This document shows positions 54,004-64,000 of a DNA stretch of 64,000 bases, piece after piece. The stretch covers positions 12,501-76,500 of the forward strand of contig CM018692.1 of NCBI GenBank assembly GCA_009363875.1, read 5' to 3'. The stretch comes from Mikania micrantha (lineage: Eukaryota; Streptophyta; Magnoliopsida; Asterales; Asteraceae). Both the position numbers and the translations under genes were made by a program. Within the stretch, counting starts at the first letter, position 1, and every line of letters starts with the position of its first letter. A model generated the notes under the pieces. That model made no database searches, had not been told where the DNA came from, and worked only from the letters and a program-made list of their open reading frames with translations.

Positions 54004-57000
54004 ATGGCTGCCAATCTTCAATCTTACAAAACTCCCTTTCTCGTCATTTCTTCTCTTACACTAAACCTCAACACGCGTAAATTTCCCTTTCCTCGAAACC
54101 CTAATTTCATCACTTCTTCTCCGCTGGCACTCAGGCTTTCAACATCAAATCGCGATGGACTTTGTCACGCCACTAGATCTAGCAACGACTCGAAAACCCT
54201 CTTGTCGACTGAACGGCCTCCATTTGATATCAATCTCGCGGTCATTCTCGCCGGATTCGCATTTGAAGCCTATACAACTCCTGTCGTAAGTTTTAGGGTT
54301 CCTTTTGATTGCACTCCCACTCCCCTTACACGTCTGTAATTTGTTGTTCGTCAGGAAAATATTGGAAAGACCGAGGTGGATGCAGCTGGTTGTCAGACTC
54401 TGTTTATTTCAGAGTATGCTATCATCATATTCCTATGCGTCCTTAGTTGTTCTTTGGTAATAAAGTTGAGGTTTCGCAGGTCATTTCTCCGTGAGATTTA
54501 TGATGGCCAGTTGTTTATAAAGCTCAACAAGGGTTATAATTTTCCCGCCATGGATCCATGGGTAGAATTTTCTGTATTTTGCATATATTTGGTATGTTTG
54601 GAAATTCATATAATGTAATCCTACTTTCTGCCCCTAGGGAACAAGTGATCCGTATGTGGTGCTGCAATTAGATAGTCAGATTGTTAAAAGCAAGGTTAAA
54701 TGGGGGTATGCGAATTAAATCCTTAGCACACTCCCTGTTACAATGAATGCACGCTTAAGTGATTAAATAAAGTTTATATGCTTAACAACACTCCAACACC
54801 CTCCATTTATTTATTGTCTTAAAAGAAGACTATATTGTCTAAATACATGTAAACGTAATCAGCGAATTAATCTTGTTTTAAATACTAAAGTAGTCTTTGA
54901 TTTCTGTCAGGACAAAGGAACCAACTTGGAATGAGGAACTCACATTGTGCATCAAGCTCCCATCAACCAATAATCTTCAGGTTATTAAATGCATTTTAAT
55001 TAACTAGAGATTATAGTTTATTGATCATGTTATCATCTTTTTTAGTTATGCTAATACTTGTTGTAGAGATCTAATTCATAGTCACAGGAAACGCTGAAGT
55101 ACCCACGTCCTGCGATCTAGATCGCACGTACCGAAACGCGGTACAGAATCGTCCCGATCGCCGGCGGTACGCGATCTGGTACGTTGCTACATGGCGTTCC
55201 GAAAATTCTTCAATTTCGAACTCAATTGATCCGATTCGCGTACCCAATTGATCAAAACGTCGATCTGTGACTTGTAAAATCGCGAATCGGACTTGATTGG
55301 TACACGAATTAGAAAAATTGAAGTTTAATTTGAATCTCTGTACGTGTAATTATGTGGGAATATAAAACGTCGCTTCCCTAAAACTCCAGCTGGTTAATTG
55401 GCGCCTTGTATTATCGATTTTTATTCTTGTCCCAAATCCCACAGACCCACACCATCGATTAATCGGCAGCAGCAGTGGCACTAATGTTGCAAAGTAAGTA
55501 TGCTTCTTATGAAGTATGAAGTATGAACTATGAAGTATGAAGTTTTTGACTTTTTGTTATGAAGATCTTATGCAGTTATGAATTTTGATTATGAAATGAA
55601 TTTTTGTTATGAACTATTATGTTATTATTAAGTTAAGGAATATGCTTATTGTTATGAATTTTTTAACATGTTTTGTATAGGATACGGTGTACCAAAAGAT
55701 ACGATACACCGTACCGCGTACCGAATCGGCGTACCGGAATGAACCCACCCCCTTCGTACCGAACTTTAGAAATGTACGAACTACGTACCCGTTTTCGTAC
55801 CACGTACCGCGACGTACCGCGTTCCATGTGACTATGATCTAATCGTTAAGTTCTTGCATGTTTTTTTTACTACACTTTCAAGTTATTAGACAGCTTTAGT
55901 ATATATATATATAGTTAGAGGGTTGAGTATATTAGTCATATTAATAAGTCATAATTATCTATTAATAGTTCATAAATTATCTATTAAGTTAGAGTCTTTT
56001 CAACTCCTCTAGAGGCTGTCTATCTTCTACAATCAGCCTATATATAGATGTTTGTTTGTACTCTCAATGATATACAAGAATACACTAATACAATACTTTA
56101 TACAAAGTTTATTGTGGTATCAGAGCCAGGGATCACAACCCTAATCCTGCCGCCACCTTCAATTGGCAGCCACCACCTTCAACCCTAATCCTGCCGCAGC
56201 CACCAGCCACCCTTCTCCTTCAGCCGTAACCCACCTCCACCACCAATCACCACCCTCTCATGGCTCTTCTTGCTCCCTTTTCGACTGCTGACAAAACCAG
56301 TCACAATTCTCACAAGTTTGGCTTCACCCTCTCTCCTACCAACTATGGGTTTTGGAAGAACATGATCAAACCGTTCCTTGTTACAAACAATCTATTCGGC
56401 TACATAGATGAATCCATACCATGTCCACCCAAAACCATTCCACCTGCTAATGATAAAGATGAACCCCAGCCCAACCGTAACTATGCGACGTGGATTTCGA
56501 ATGATGCACACGTTCGCACCATCCTTACCTCCACCATCTCTGAAGCCTCTTTCCAACATGTGCAGGGAGAAACCTCCCGTGATCTCTGGTTATCTCTTGA
56601 ACGAGCCTATGCGCCACCAACATCCTCTCGTGTTTACACATTAAAGACTCAACTGATGCAGATCAAGATGAAAGGCGATGAAACAGCCTCTGCATACCTG
56701 ACACGGGCACAATCCCTGTCGGATTCTCTGGCAAATATTGGCCATCCCATGGCCGAGACTGATTTGGTACTTGTTGTTATCGCAGGTCTCCGAGAAGAAT
56801 ACAATGGTTTAAAATCCACTCTGCTCACACGGCAGTTTCCAACAGCTTTTTCAGAATTGCATGGTTTGTTGGCTGATCATGATTATTTGATCACGAAAAA
56901 TCAACCTGATGTTAACCCTACTCAGGCATTCGCTGCTACTACAATAAACCGCAACACAGCCCCTACTCCTGGCGCATCCACGGCTCCATCAGACACCTTA

Positions 57001-60000
57001 CGCGCACTTCAGCAGTTGACCTCTCAGCTTGGTTTACAACTCCAGCCTGCTTCCACTTCTAATCAGCCACCGCAGGCCCTGTATACAAACAGGTCTTTCT
57101 CTCGTGGCCGTGGCAATCGTCGTGGTGGACGTGGTGGCAATCAGAACAGCTCTCGAAATTCAGTTGGCAACCGGAGTCAGTTTTCTTGGGCATCGAATCA
57201 GAACACAGTCTATGGTACGTGTAACCGTTGTGGGATTGGCCATCTCCCCTCACAATGCCCCAACCGTGATCCAGCTACTGTAAGGACACGCCAGCCATCT
57301 GCAAACTATGCTGACTATCGCTCACAAGCGTCTACAAGTACATGGCTACCGGATACAGGTTCTAGTAATCATGTTTCTCCAGATTTCACAGGATTTGAAC
57401 ACTCGGAGCCATATTTCGGTGATGACAATCTTCATGTTGGTAATGGTACACCTCTCCCTATTCTTCATATTGGCTCTGCTCGGCTTTACTCACCCTCTAA
57501 AACTTTCTCTTTACACAATATTTTACATGTTCCTGAAATCAAAACTAACCTACTTTCTGTCCAAAAATTTTGTCAAGATAACAATGTCTTCTTAGAATTT
57601 CATGCTACTTTTTTTCTTGTGAAGGACAACTCTACACGCGCTACCCTCCTCATGGGTCCAAGTAATGGTGGCCTTTATTCTTTTCGTTTTCCAAAAGATC
57701 AACCAATCAAGAAAGTTGCTTTTTCCACAATTCGTGCTTCCTCCACCATTTGGCATCAACGGTTGGGACATCCACATCCACAACTTTTTGCTTCTATGAT
57801 TTCTAAGTATAGTTTACCTGTTTTGAATAATGACACTGTTTCTCATTGTAATGCGTGTTCCATTGGGAAATCGTCCAAACTTCATTTATTTCCTTCAAAT
57901 TATAAAAGTACTCATGTTCTTGATTTGTTTTTTTGTGATGTGTGGGGCCCTGCGCCTGTTGCTTCTTTTGATGGTCATAAATATTTTCTGTTGTGTGTTG
58001 ATCATTTTACTCGGTTTATGTGGATTTTCCCGTTAAAATACAAATCTGATGTTTTTAGCACATTTACCAACTTTATAAAAATGGCGGAACGCCAATTTCA
58101 AACTACTTTGAAATCCGTCCAGACTGACGGGGGTGGTGAGTTTCGAAAACTCACACCTTTTCTCTCCTCCCTAGGCATTCAACATCGATTCTCGTGCCCA
58201 CATACGAGTGAACAAAACGGCATGGTTGAACGACGTCATCGTCATGTCGTTGAAACCGGCCTTACACTCCTGGCTCAGTCCAATGTTCCACACCGGTTTT
58301 GGTATTTTGCCTTCGAAACAGCGGTTTATCTCATCAACCGTATGCCATCTAGAACCAACTCGCACACTTCTCCATTTGAACACCTTTTCAAACGCAAACC
58401 TGACTTGTCCTTCTTGCGTGTCTTTGGTTGTCAATGCTATCCGCATCTTCGCTCCTATAACACACATAAGATGGATTTTCGATCCACTTCATGCATTTTC
58501 CTTGGCTACAGCACCGCACATCATGGATATCGGTGCTTTGATCCTATTACCGACCGCATTTATATCGCTCGTCATGTTCGCTTTAACGAGTTGTCCTTCC
58601 CGTTTGCCTCCACACCTCTCAAAATTTCTGTTCCATCACCTGAGTCTCCATATATCTCTTCCTACCCTAACCCATCTATACCTTTTTCAGATCCGAGTAA
58701 TGCCGAGCTGAGCCACACACCTCCTCAATCTGCCACTACTAACCCAACAGCCCCGACCCAAACGGCCTCACCCCAAACAGCCTCACCCCAAACAGCCCCG
58801 ACCCAAACAGCTTCACCCCGAACAGCCTCCCACCAAACAGCCTCGACCCAACCACCTTCGATCGACCAAACCAACCCTAATACACCTCCCAATACCTCTA
58901 ATCAACCTCCACAACCACAACCCCGCCCTAGACCAGCTAATCTACACCCTAACCCTAAACAAACTCAACCTTTTAATCCTGCCTCCTATCATACTACCTC
59001 TACCTCTCATCCACCTGAACCTACTTCATTTGCCATTGCCAACAAAGATCCTCACTGGCAACAAGCCATGGCTGCTGAGTATTCAGCTCTTATGAAAAAT
59101 GGTACATGGTCATTGGTTCCTCGTGTTCCTGGTGCTAATTTGGTGGACTGTAAATGGGTATATAGACTTAAAAGAGACCAAACTGGCAAAATTACAAGAT
59201 ATAAAGCTCGCCTCGTGGCTAAAGGGTTTCATCAACAACCAGGAATTGACTACACCGAAACATTCAGTCCAGTTGTTAAGTCAACCACCATTCGTGTTGT
59301 GCTTTCTCTTGCGGTTACACAACAATGGTCTCTTCGCCAGCTAGATGTTCAAAATGCCTTTCTTCATGGAGATCTCAAAGAAACGGTTTACATGACCCAA
59401 CCTCCTGGTTTTGTTGACACTACAAGACCTCATCATGTGTGTCGTTTGCACAAGTCCTTATATGGACTTAAACAAGCCCCTCGTGCGTGGTTTCATCGTC
59501 TGACATCGACGCTGACCACCCTCGGTTTTCAGGGTTCCCGGACTGATCCATCACTCTTTGTTTATTCTCGGCATGGTACACTTTTATATATGTTGGTATA
59601 CGTTGATGACATTATTTTGACAGGAAATAACAGCGCCGCTATTGACACGGTTGTTCAGCGTCTCAATCAGACATTTCCCATTCAGGACATGGGCGCCCTC
59701 TCTTATTTTTTGGGTATTGAGATTTCTCGTGCAGGTCTTGATATGCTTCTTTCGCAGCAGAAATACATCAACGATCTTCTGGTCCGTGCTGGTCTCTTTA
59801 CTGCTAAACCAGTTCCTACACCAATGTCCACCTCACATACGTTGTCTCTTGGTGATAGTCCTCCCTTCGCTGATCCGGTTAAGTATCGTCAGATCGTGGG
59901 TGCACTACAGTATGCCACCCTGACACGACCCGATATCTCGTTTGCAGTTAATAAAGTTTGTCAATTTATGCATTCACCTACAGAGAACCATTGGTCAGCA

Positions 60001-63000
60001 GTTAAACGAATACTCAGATATCTTAAGGGAACGTCCAACCAGGGCCTTTTGTTGTCTCACAAGTCTAGTTCTCAACTTCATGCTTACACGGATACAGCTT
60101 TCAACTCTCTGAGTGCTTTCTCTGACGCTGATTGGGCTGGCTGCCCGGATGACCGTCGATCCACGGGGGGATTTGCAATATATTTGGGTTCTAATCTGGT
60201 TTCATGGTCCGCGCGAAAACAACGCACTGTATCTCGGTCATCTACAGAATCCGAATACAAGGCTTTAGCAGATACCGTGGCTGAATTAACTTGGCTGCAA
60301 ACATTATTACAGGAATTGCGAGTTCGGGTGCAATCGGTTCCAACTCTGTGGTGTGATAACTTGGCTACTTATTTGTCAGCGAATCCTGTCTTTCATGCTC
60401 GCACCAAACATGTTGAAGTTGATTTTCACTTCGTTCGAGAAAAAGTTGCTCAGGGGCATCTATCAGTTCAGTTCATCTCAACACATGACCAGATTGCTGA
60501 TGTCTTTACAAAACCTCTATCTGCTGATCGTTTCACATTGCTAAGATCCAAGCTGCAGGTCGCTAACCGGCCTTAGCTTGCGGGGGAATATTAGACAGCT
60601 TTAGTATATATATATATAGTTAGAGGGTTGAGTATATTAGTCATATTAATAAGTCATAATTATCTATTAATAGTTCATATATTATCTATTAAGTTAGAGT
60701 CTTTTCAACTCCTCTAGAGGCTGTCTATCTTCTACAATCAGCCTATATATAGATGTTTGTTTGTACTCTCAATGATATACAAGAATACACTAATACAATA
60801 CTTTATACAAAGTTTATTGCAAGTAACTTGTAACCCTATTAATTAACTTCTTATCTTATGTTACATGAATACTACACTTTTAGGTTGCAGCTTGGGATGC
60901 AAACCTTGTGGCCCCTCATAAGCGCATGGGTAATTCCAGTGTTAGTTTGGAGTCTGTATGTGATGGTAAATTTTCTTCTTTTTTCTTGAAATTTTGGAGA
61001 CATTTTATTTTAGTCACTTACCATGCATCGTTGATGTTATCTACTAATTATTGAAAGAAATAAGTGGTGAGATCATTCTAGGGTTTTGAAACAAAAATCC
61101 TTTTTTCCACTATTCAGATGTCATCTTATGAATTATACAAATCTTTGTTTAGTGATCTAAATTATAGAACAATTTTCACCAGGAAATTCACATGAGGTGC
61201 TAGTTGAATTGGAGGGAATGGGAGGTGGTGGAAAATTACATCTAGAGGTATTACATAAATGTCATATTTTATTTAGTGACACCTCAAAAAGAAAGAAAGA
61301 TGGATAGACTTTGAGTGGGTGCATGTTATATATTTCTCATAAGATTAAAAATATTCTGAAAATATGGTTCAGGTTAAATATAAGAGTTTTGATACAATTG
61401 AGGAAGAGAAGAACTGGTGGAGGTTGCCGTTTGTTGCAGAGTTTCTTCGAAATAACAGTTTTGAATCTGCTTTAAAAAAAGTTATTGGGTCAGAACCTGT
61501 ACAAGCACGCCAGTTTGTTGAGTATGCTTTTGGGCAGTTAAAGTCTTTAAACGATGCATACATCCAACACAACGAATCTCCAGATGGTAACAATTATAAT
61601 CTAAAAGATTCTAGAACATCTGCAAATTTTTGCTCTCAATCAGATGTAGAACAGATGGACGTTGTTCAAGGAGGTTATATAGAATCTGAAAGCACACAAT
61701 CAGACAAAGATTTTTGGAAGAATTTTGGCAATACCATTAATCAGAATATTGTTGAGCAACTCGGTCTCCCTGCCCCTGAAAAGATTAAATGGGAAGGATT
61801 TGATTTATTGAGGAAAATTGGTATTCATTCGCAAAGCATTGCAGAAGCAGGTTATGTAGAATCAGGGCTTGCAACTCCAAGCAGCAAGAATACTTTTAAT
61901 AATGCTGATGTAACAACTGAAAATTCAACTATCAGCAATATTCAATCGTCATTTCCTGATATTAAAAAGGCCACACAGGATCTATTGAAACAAACTGATT
62001 CTATATTAGGAGCTTTGATGATTTTGAATGCTACAGTTACCGAGCTGACTAAAGATAGTGGACTCTTAGTTAAAAATGATAACAATGATGAAGTGAATGT
62101 GCCGGAAGGTTCTTTTAATAAACCAGTATTAGATGAGAAAAAGGCAGAGGAAATGAGAGCTCTGTTTTCAACAGCCGAGAGTGCAATGGAAGCATGGGCT
62201 ATGCTAGCCACTTCATTGGGCCACCCTAGTTTTATTAAATCAGAATTTGAGAAAATATGTTTCTTGGATAACCCTGTCACTGATACACAGGTCAAATTAA
62301 TTCTTTTTGATAGTAAGATTTGTCTTGTTACGTAATGACTTACCGAAAATTGTAGGTAGCAATTTGGCGTGATTCAACACGGAATAGATTGGTTGTTGCT
62401 TTTAGGGGGACAGAACAAGTAGGCTAATTTCAGCCAATACCAGTTGATTTGTTGGAAAGTTATTTATATACTTTAAATTGTGATTTGGTGGATCATTTAG
62501 GCTAAATGGAAGGACTTGCTTACGGATTTAATGCTGGTTCCTGCTGGGTAATTACTTATACATCACCATCTTAGAAATTATGTTTTAAATTTGTTATTTT
62601 CTTAGATTTCTTCGTTTTATGTTGTAGGCTAAACCCAGAAAGAATTGGTGGTGATTTTAAGGAAGAAGTTCAGGTATTGCCTTAGACGATCTTTAATTTT
62701 TGGCCAAATATCATATATATGTAAAGCATCTACAATCATGAAAAGAGAGTGATAGGTTATTCTGACTGATGGGTAGTGGTTGGGACAGTAATAGGTTATT
62801 CCGACCAGCCAATAGGGGAGAAGGGAGGCGGGGATTAAGGGAAGGAGGGAGGGAGAGCTGGCAATAGAATGAGGGAGAGAGAAAGGGAGGTTAGAGGTAG
62901 ACCTTACCTGATATAAGATGAGCGATCGGCTGGTGGAGGGGGATGGTGGTGGTAGGGGTGAGCAAAAAACCGAAAAAACTGAACCGGAACCGAATTAACA

Positions 63001-64000
63001 AAAAAAAAACCGAGCCTAAAAACCGAACCGAACGAATAACCAAAAAAACCGAAACTGAATTTTTCGGTTAAGTTTTGGTTTTTCATATTCCAAAAACCGA
63101 AAAAAACGGCCGTCGACCGAACCGAACTGATTTTTAATCTTGTCTAAAAATCTAAAAATTTGGGGCATTTACATATTTCTCCTTCCTAACTTGCAAAATT
63201 ATATATTTCCTCAATCATGCTTTAAGAGCATTGTACATTATGCTTTAGAAATTTGTATCTTGGGGAAATATGTAATTTTGCAAGTTAGTAAGGGGAAATA
63301 TGTAATTTTCCCTGAAAATAAATATATATGTTGCTATTTTTATACTTATTTAACAGGATGAAAACACATAAAGAGTCTACCATTGGGGATGATGAATATT
63401 TGAATTTTGAATTAGATGAACTCTACCATTTAAAAGATGATGAAGATCGGAATATTGTAATTAGTTGGTGTTCGATCAATTAATTTATGAATTATCAATT
63501 GTTAAACATGTTTGCGTTTTTAGTATCGATTTTGAGAGAGAGAACAAAAAATAAAATAAAAAGGAAACTGAATAAACCGAATCATTCCAATGCTTTTAAT
63601 GTTATTTTCACAAAATAAGTAAAATAACGTTAAAATTAGTGCACTTTTACTTTTGCCTTTTGAGGGCCCACACATATATTATATGCGTGCACCGCAAAAT
63701 ATCAGTTTAAATTACTTTTTCTATCATTAATAAGTAAAATAATTTAATCCAAACAAATTAATTTGTAACTCCAAGTTATCCTGTGTAAAAAAATTGGTGT
63801 GAAATTATGGTGGATACATTTGAGTTAAATTATTTGGTGTCAGGATATTCCAGGAATATGTAATTTTTACACCAAAAATAGTGCAAATTCTGTGTGCATA
63901 CATTGGAGATTCCTCTTATGACATATGTTTTTTTTATAATATATCTACATTCTGAACCATGATATGTATTAAAGTCATGTTATAATATTTTCAGGTTCAC
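54004..64000 (+). CDS. Plastid C2-domain class-3 lipase, HIL1-like (5' part; gene runs past window end)
   Basis: Eleven exons plus the first 6 nt of a twelfth, joined by GT-AG introns that keep frame: 54004-54285, 54355-54413, 54480-54561, 54638-54705, 54911-54980, 60884-60965, 61183-61247, 61373-62290, 62356-62418, about 62501-62547, 62628-62673, and 63995 onward. The Ser/Thr/Asn/Arg-rich start (MAANLQSYKTPF) looks like a chloroplast transit peptide. Exons 3-7 encode a C2 domain (YDGQLFIKL, DPW-GTSDPYVVLQLD, KEPTWNEELTL, AAWDAN). Exon 8 is a long linker with VEYAFGQLKSLND. Exons 9-11 begin a lipase_3 fold (VVAFRGTEQAKWKDLLTDL, LNPERIGGDF). The catalytic GXSXG lies beyond the window. The arrangement recalls Arabidopsis At4g13550 (HIL1, a heat-induced plastid galactolipid lipase, from memory). 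Family sure, orthology likely. Intron 5 is 5.9 kb because of two transposons; no exon is damaged. The ATG (CAATGGC) is in good context. Confidence 0.87.
55076..55835. mobile_element. hAT-like non-autonomous DNA transposon in intron 5
   Basis: 760 bp with an 8-bp target duplication GATCTAAT (55068-55075 and 55836-55843) and short terminal inverted repeats (left TCATAGTCACAGG, right reading inward ATAGTCACATGG). No transposase is visible. The interior is rich in CGTACCG/CGGTACG words near both ends, making long subterminal inverted structure. An 8-bp TSD suggests the hAT superfamily; the TIRs are not a familiar hAT consensus. Confidence 0.7.
55884..56114 (+). repeat. Copia 5' LTR
   Basis: 231 bp with a TATATATATATA run at 55901-55912, a further TATATATAGATG at about 56039 that may serve as TATA box, and a PBS immediately after. 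It pairs with 60589-60819. Confidence 0.93.
56115..56131 (+). other. Copia primer binding site
   Basis: TGGTATCAGAGCCAGGG follows the LTR with no gap and matches the initiator tRNA-Met complement. Confidence 0.93.
56260..60576 (+). CDS. Copia gag-pol polyprotein
   Basis: An uninterrupted 1438-residue frame. Gag (LSPTNYGFWKNMIKPFL near the start) ends with a zinc knuckle of unusual spacing CX2CX3HX4C (CNRCGIGHLPSQC, about 321-333). The protease has LPDTGSSNHV at about 364. Integrase has an HHCC finger from about 497 and D-D-E residues near 559 (FFCDVWGP), 622 (TDGGGEF) and 651 (EQNGMVERR). A Pro/Gln/Thr linker with QTASP repeats lies at about 830-870. Reverse transcriptase carries YVDD at about 1113. 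RNase H has SDADWAG at about 1288 and STESEYKAL. The order PR-IN-RT-RH is diagnostic of copia. The start MALLAPF at 56260 follows a Pro-rich leader. It looks coding-competent. Confidence 0.96.
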   Translation: MALLAPFSTADKTSHNSHKFGFTLSPTNYGFWKNMIKPFLVTNNLFGYIDESIPCPPKTIPPANDKDEPQPNRNYATWISNDAHVRTILTSTISEASFQHVQGETSRDLWLSLERAYAPPTSSRVYTLKTQLMQIKMKGDETASAYLTRAQSLSDSLANIGHPMAETDLVLVVIAGLREEYNGLKSTLLTRQFPTAFSELHGLLADHDYLITKNQPDVNPTQAFAATTINRNTAPTPGASTAPSDTLRALQQLTSQLGLQLQPASTSNQPPQALYTNRSFSRGRGNRRGGRGGNQNSSRNSVGNRSQFSWASNQNTVYGTCNRCGIGHLPSQCPNRDPATVRTRQPSANYADYRSQASTSTWLPDTGSSNHVSPDFTGFEHSEPYFGDDNLHVGNGTPLPILHIGSARLYSPSKTFSLHNILHVPEIKTNLLSVQKFCQDNNVFLEFHATFFLVKDNSTRATLLMGPSNGGLYSFRFPKDQPIKKVAFSTIRASSTIWHQRLGHPHPQLFASMISKYSLPVLNNDTVSHCNACSIGKSSKLHLFPSNYKSTHVLDLFFCDVWGPAPVASFDGHKYFLLCVDHFTRFMWIFPLKYKSDVFSTFTNFIKMAERQFQTTLKSVQTDGGGEFRKLTPFLSSLGIQHRFSCPHTSEQNGMVERRHRHVVETGLTLLAQSNVPHRFWYFAFETAVYLINRMPSRTNSHTSPFEHLFKRKPDLSFLRVFGCQCYPHLRSYNTHKMDFRSTSCIFLGYSTAHHGYRCFDPITDRIYIARHVRFNELSFPFASTPLKISVPSPESPYISSYPNPSIPFSDPSNAELSHTPPQSATTNPTAPTQTASPQTASPQTAPTQTASPRTASHQTASTQPPSIDQTNPNTPPNTSNQPPQPQPRPRPANLHPNPKQTQPFNPASYHTTSTSHPPEPTSFAIANKDPHWQQAMAAEYSALMKNGTWSLVPRVPGANLVDCKWVYRLKRDQTGKITRYKARLVAKGFHQQPGIDYTETFSPVVKSTTIRVVLSLAVTQQWSLRQLDVQNAFLHGDLKETVYMTQPPGFVDTTRPHHVCRLHKSLYGLKQAPRAWFHRLTSTLTTLGFQGSRTDPSLFVYSRHGTLLYMLVYVDDIILTGNNSAAIDTVVQRLNQTFPIQDMGALSYFLGIEISRAGLDMLLSQQKYINDLLVRAGLFTAKPVPTPMSTSHTLSLGDSPPFADPVKYRQIVGALQYATLTRPDISFAVNKVCQFMHSPTENHWSAVKRILRYLKGTSNQGLLLSHKSSSQLHAYTDTAFNSLSAFSDADWAGCPDDRRSTGGFAIYLGSNLVSWSARKQRTVSRSSTESEYKALADTVAELTWLQTLLQELRVRVQSVPTLWCDNLATYLSANPVFHARTKHVEVDFHFVREKVAQGHLSVQFISTHDQIADVFTKPLSADRFTLLRSKLQVANRP
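60589..60819 (+). repeat. Copia 3' LTR
   Basis: 231 bp, matching the 5' LTR except ATATATT for ATAAATT at about 60679. It is followed by TSD CAAGT. Confidence 0.93.
62674..63994 (+). other. Intron 11 of the lipase gene
   Basis: 1321 bp from GTATTGCC to TTTTCAG. It includes a purine-rich GGGAGG segment (62815-62895), an AAACCGAA-rich stretch after TAGGGGTGAGCAAAA (62953-63120), which resembles one end of a hAT-type repeat, and a foldback (63169-63305). No gene is seen. Confidence 0.7.
63169..63305. repeat. Foldback (MITE-like) inverted repeat in intron 11
   Basis: Arms of about 42 bp, 63169-63210 and 63264-63305, complementary with only a few mismatches (left contains CCTAACTTGCAAAATTA, right TAATTTTGCAAGTTAG), around a 53-nt loop. 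No target duplication was identified. Confidence 0.7.

Larger units (their letters stand above)
55884..60819 (+). mobile_element. Ty1/copia retrotransposon, intact, in intron 5
   Basis: 4936 bp with TSD CAAGT (55879-55883 and 60820-60824). It has two 231-bp LTRs (55884-56114 and 60589-60819) differing at one position I can see, a PBS (TGGTATCAGAGCC at 56115), one gag-pol frame and a polypurine tract (GCGGGGGAA, 60580-60588). It lies in the same orientation as the gene. Insertion is recent. The LTR termini read TATTAG...TTATTG, not TG...CA. Confidence 0.95.
54981..60883 (+). other. Intron 5 of the lipase gene, expanded by transposons
   Basis: 5903 bp between CAG|GTTATT and TTTAG|GTTGC. It contains the hAT-like element (55076-55835) and the copia element (55884-60819), only 48 bp apart. 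Without them the intron would be about 190 bp, similar to its neighbours. Confidence 0.88.

Noticed and set aside
62953..63120. Gene fragment in the AAACCGAA-rich stretch of intron 11
   Set aside because: Simple-sequence-like, short open frames only; more like a transposon terminus.
1..64000. Ribosomal RNA, tRNA or snoRNA genes
   Set aside because: No stretch with the conserved cores or folds was seen on either strand; GGTATCAGAGC matches are primer binding sites of LTR elements.

Overview
This is eukaryotic, plant nuclear DNA from a chromosome end. It opens with 13 perfect copies of the Arabidopsis-type telomere repeat CCCTAAA, in the orientation expected of a left telomere. The retroelements are plant types (DUF4283/zinc-knuckle L1-type LINEs, Ty3/gypsy elements with tRNA-Met primer sites, a Ty1/copia element), and the only host gene has many GT-AG introns and a plastid-type N-terminus. 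I read it as a eudicot. Asteraceae is a guess, not a demonstration.

Layout. (1) 1-20643: a head-to-tail array of non-LTR retrotransposons (LINE1 to LINE4, plus the start of LINE5). All lie in the same direction, and the first four end in poly(A) followed at once by telomere-type repeats (perfect, variant or decayed). LINE1 (96-7128) is 5'-truncated and capped by the terminal telomere tract. LINE2 (8685-16867) is full length with an intact ORF1 and one frameshift in ORF2. LINE3 to LINE5 are progressively more decayed. (2) 20644-53770: LINE5 is split by two insertions. One is a solo LTR (X, 21489-26235) carrying a second solo LTR (Y, 23430-25631). The other is a large + strand gypsy element A (26371-53663, TSD GTTGA). 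Inside A are a truncated - strand gypsy element C (about 44383-50643) and a complete, very young - strand chromovirus-type element B (31292-44348, TSD ATGGT, 1520-codon uninterrupted gag-pol). (3) 53770-64000: unique DNA with the first host gene from the telomere. It is a plastid-targeted C2 + class-3 lipase gene resembling Arabidopsis HIL1, of which 11 exons and the first 6 nt of a twelfth are visible. Intron 5 holds a hAT-like element (55076-55835) and an intact copia element (55884-60819). Intron 11 holds a foldback repeat.

What stands out. The LINE lineage appears specialised for telomeric DNA. All copies have their 3' ends facing the centromere, the polarity of Drosophila HeT-A/TART, which would be expected if the chromosome's 3' G-strand end, or a nick in it, primed reverse transcription. 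ORF1 and ORF2 are in the same frame and separated by exactly one stop codon followed directly by ATG (TAG-ATG in one copy, TAA-ATG in the other). Their 3' ends carry short hairpins whose stems differ between copies by compensatory changes. Separately, the LTRs of nearly all the gypsy-type elements carry arrays of short palindromes of similar geometry but unrelated sequence, and A and B share a structured TATA-containing module. Coordinates of splice sites and TSD-defined element ends come from reading the bases. Boundaries of decayed LINE fragments are approximate.
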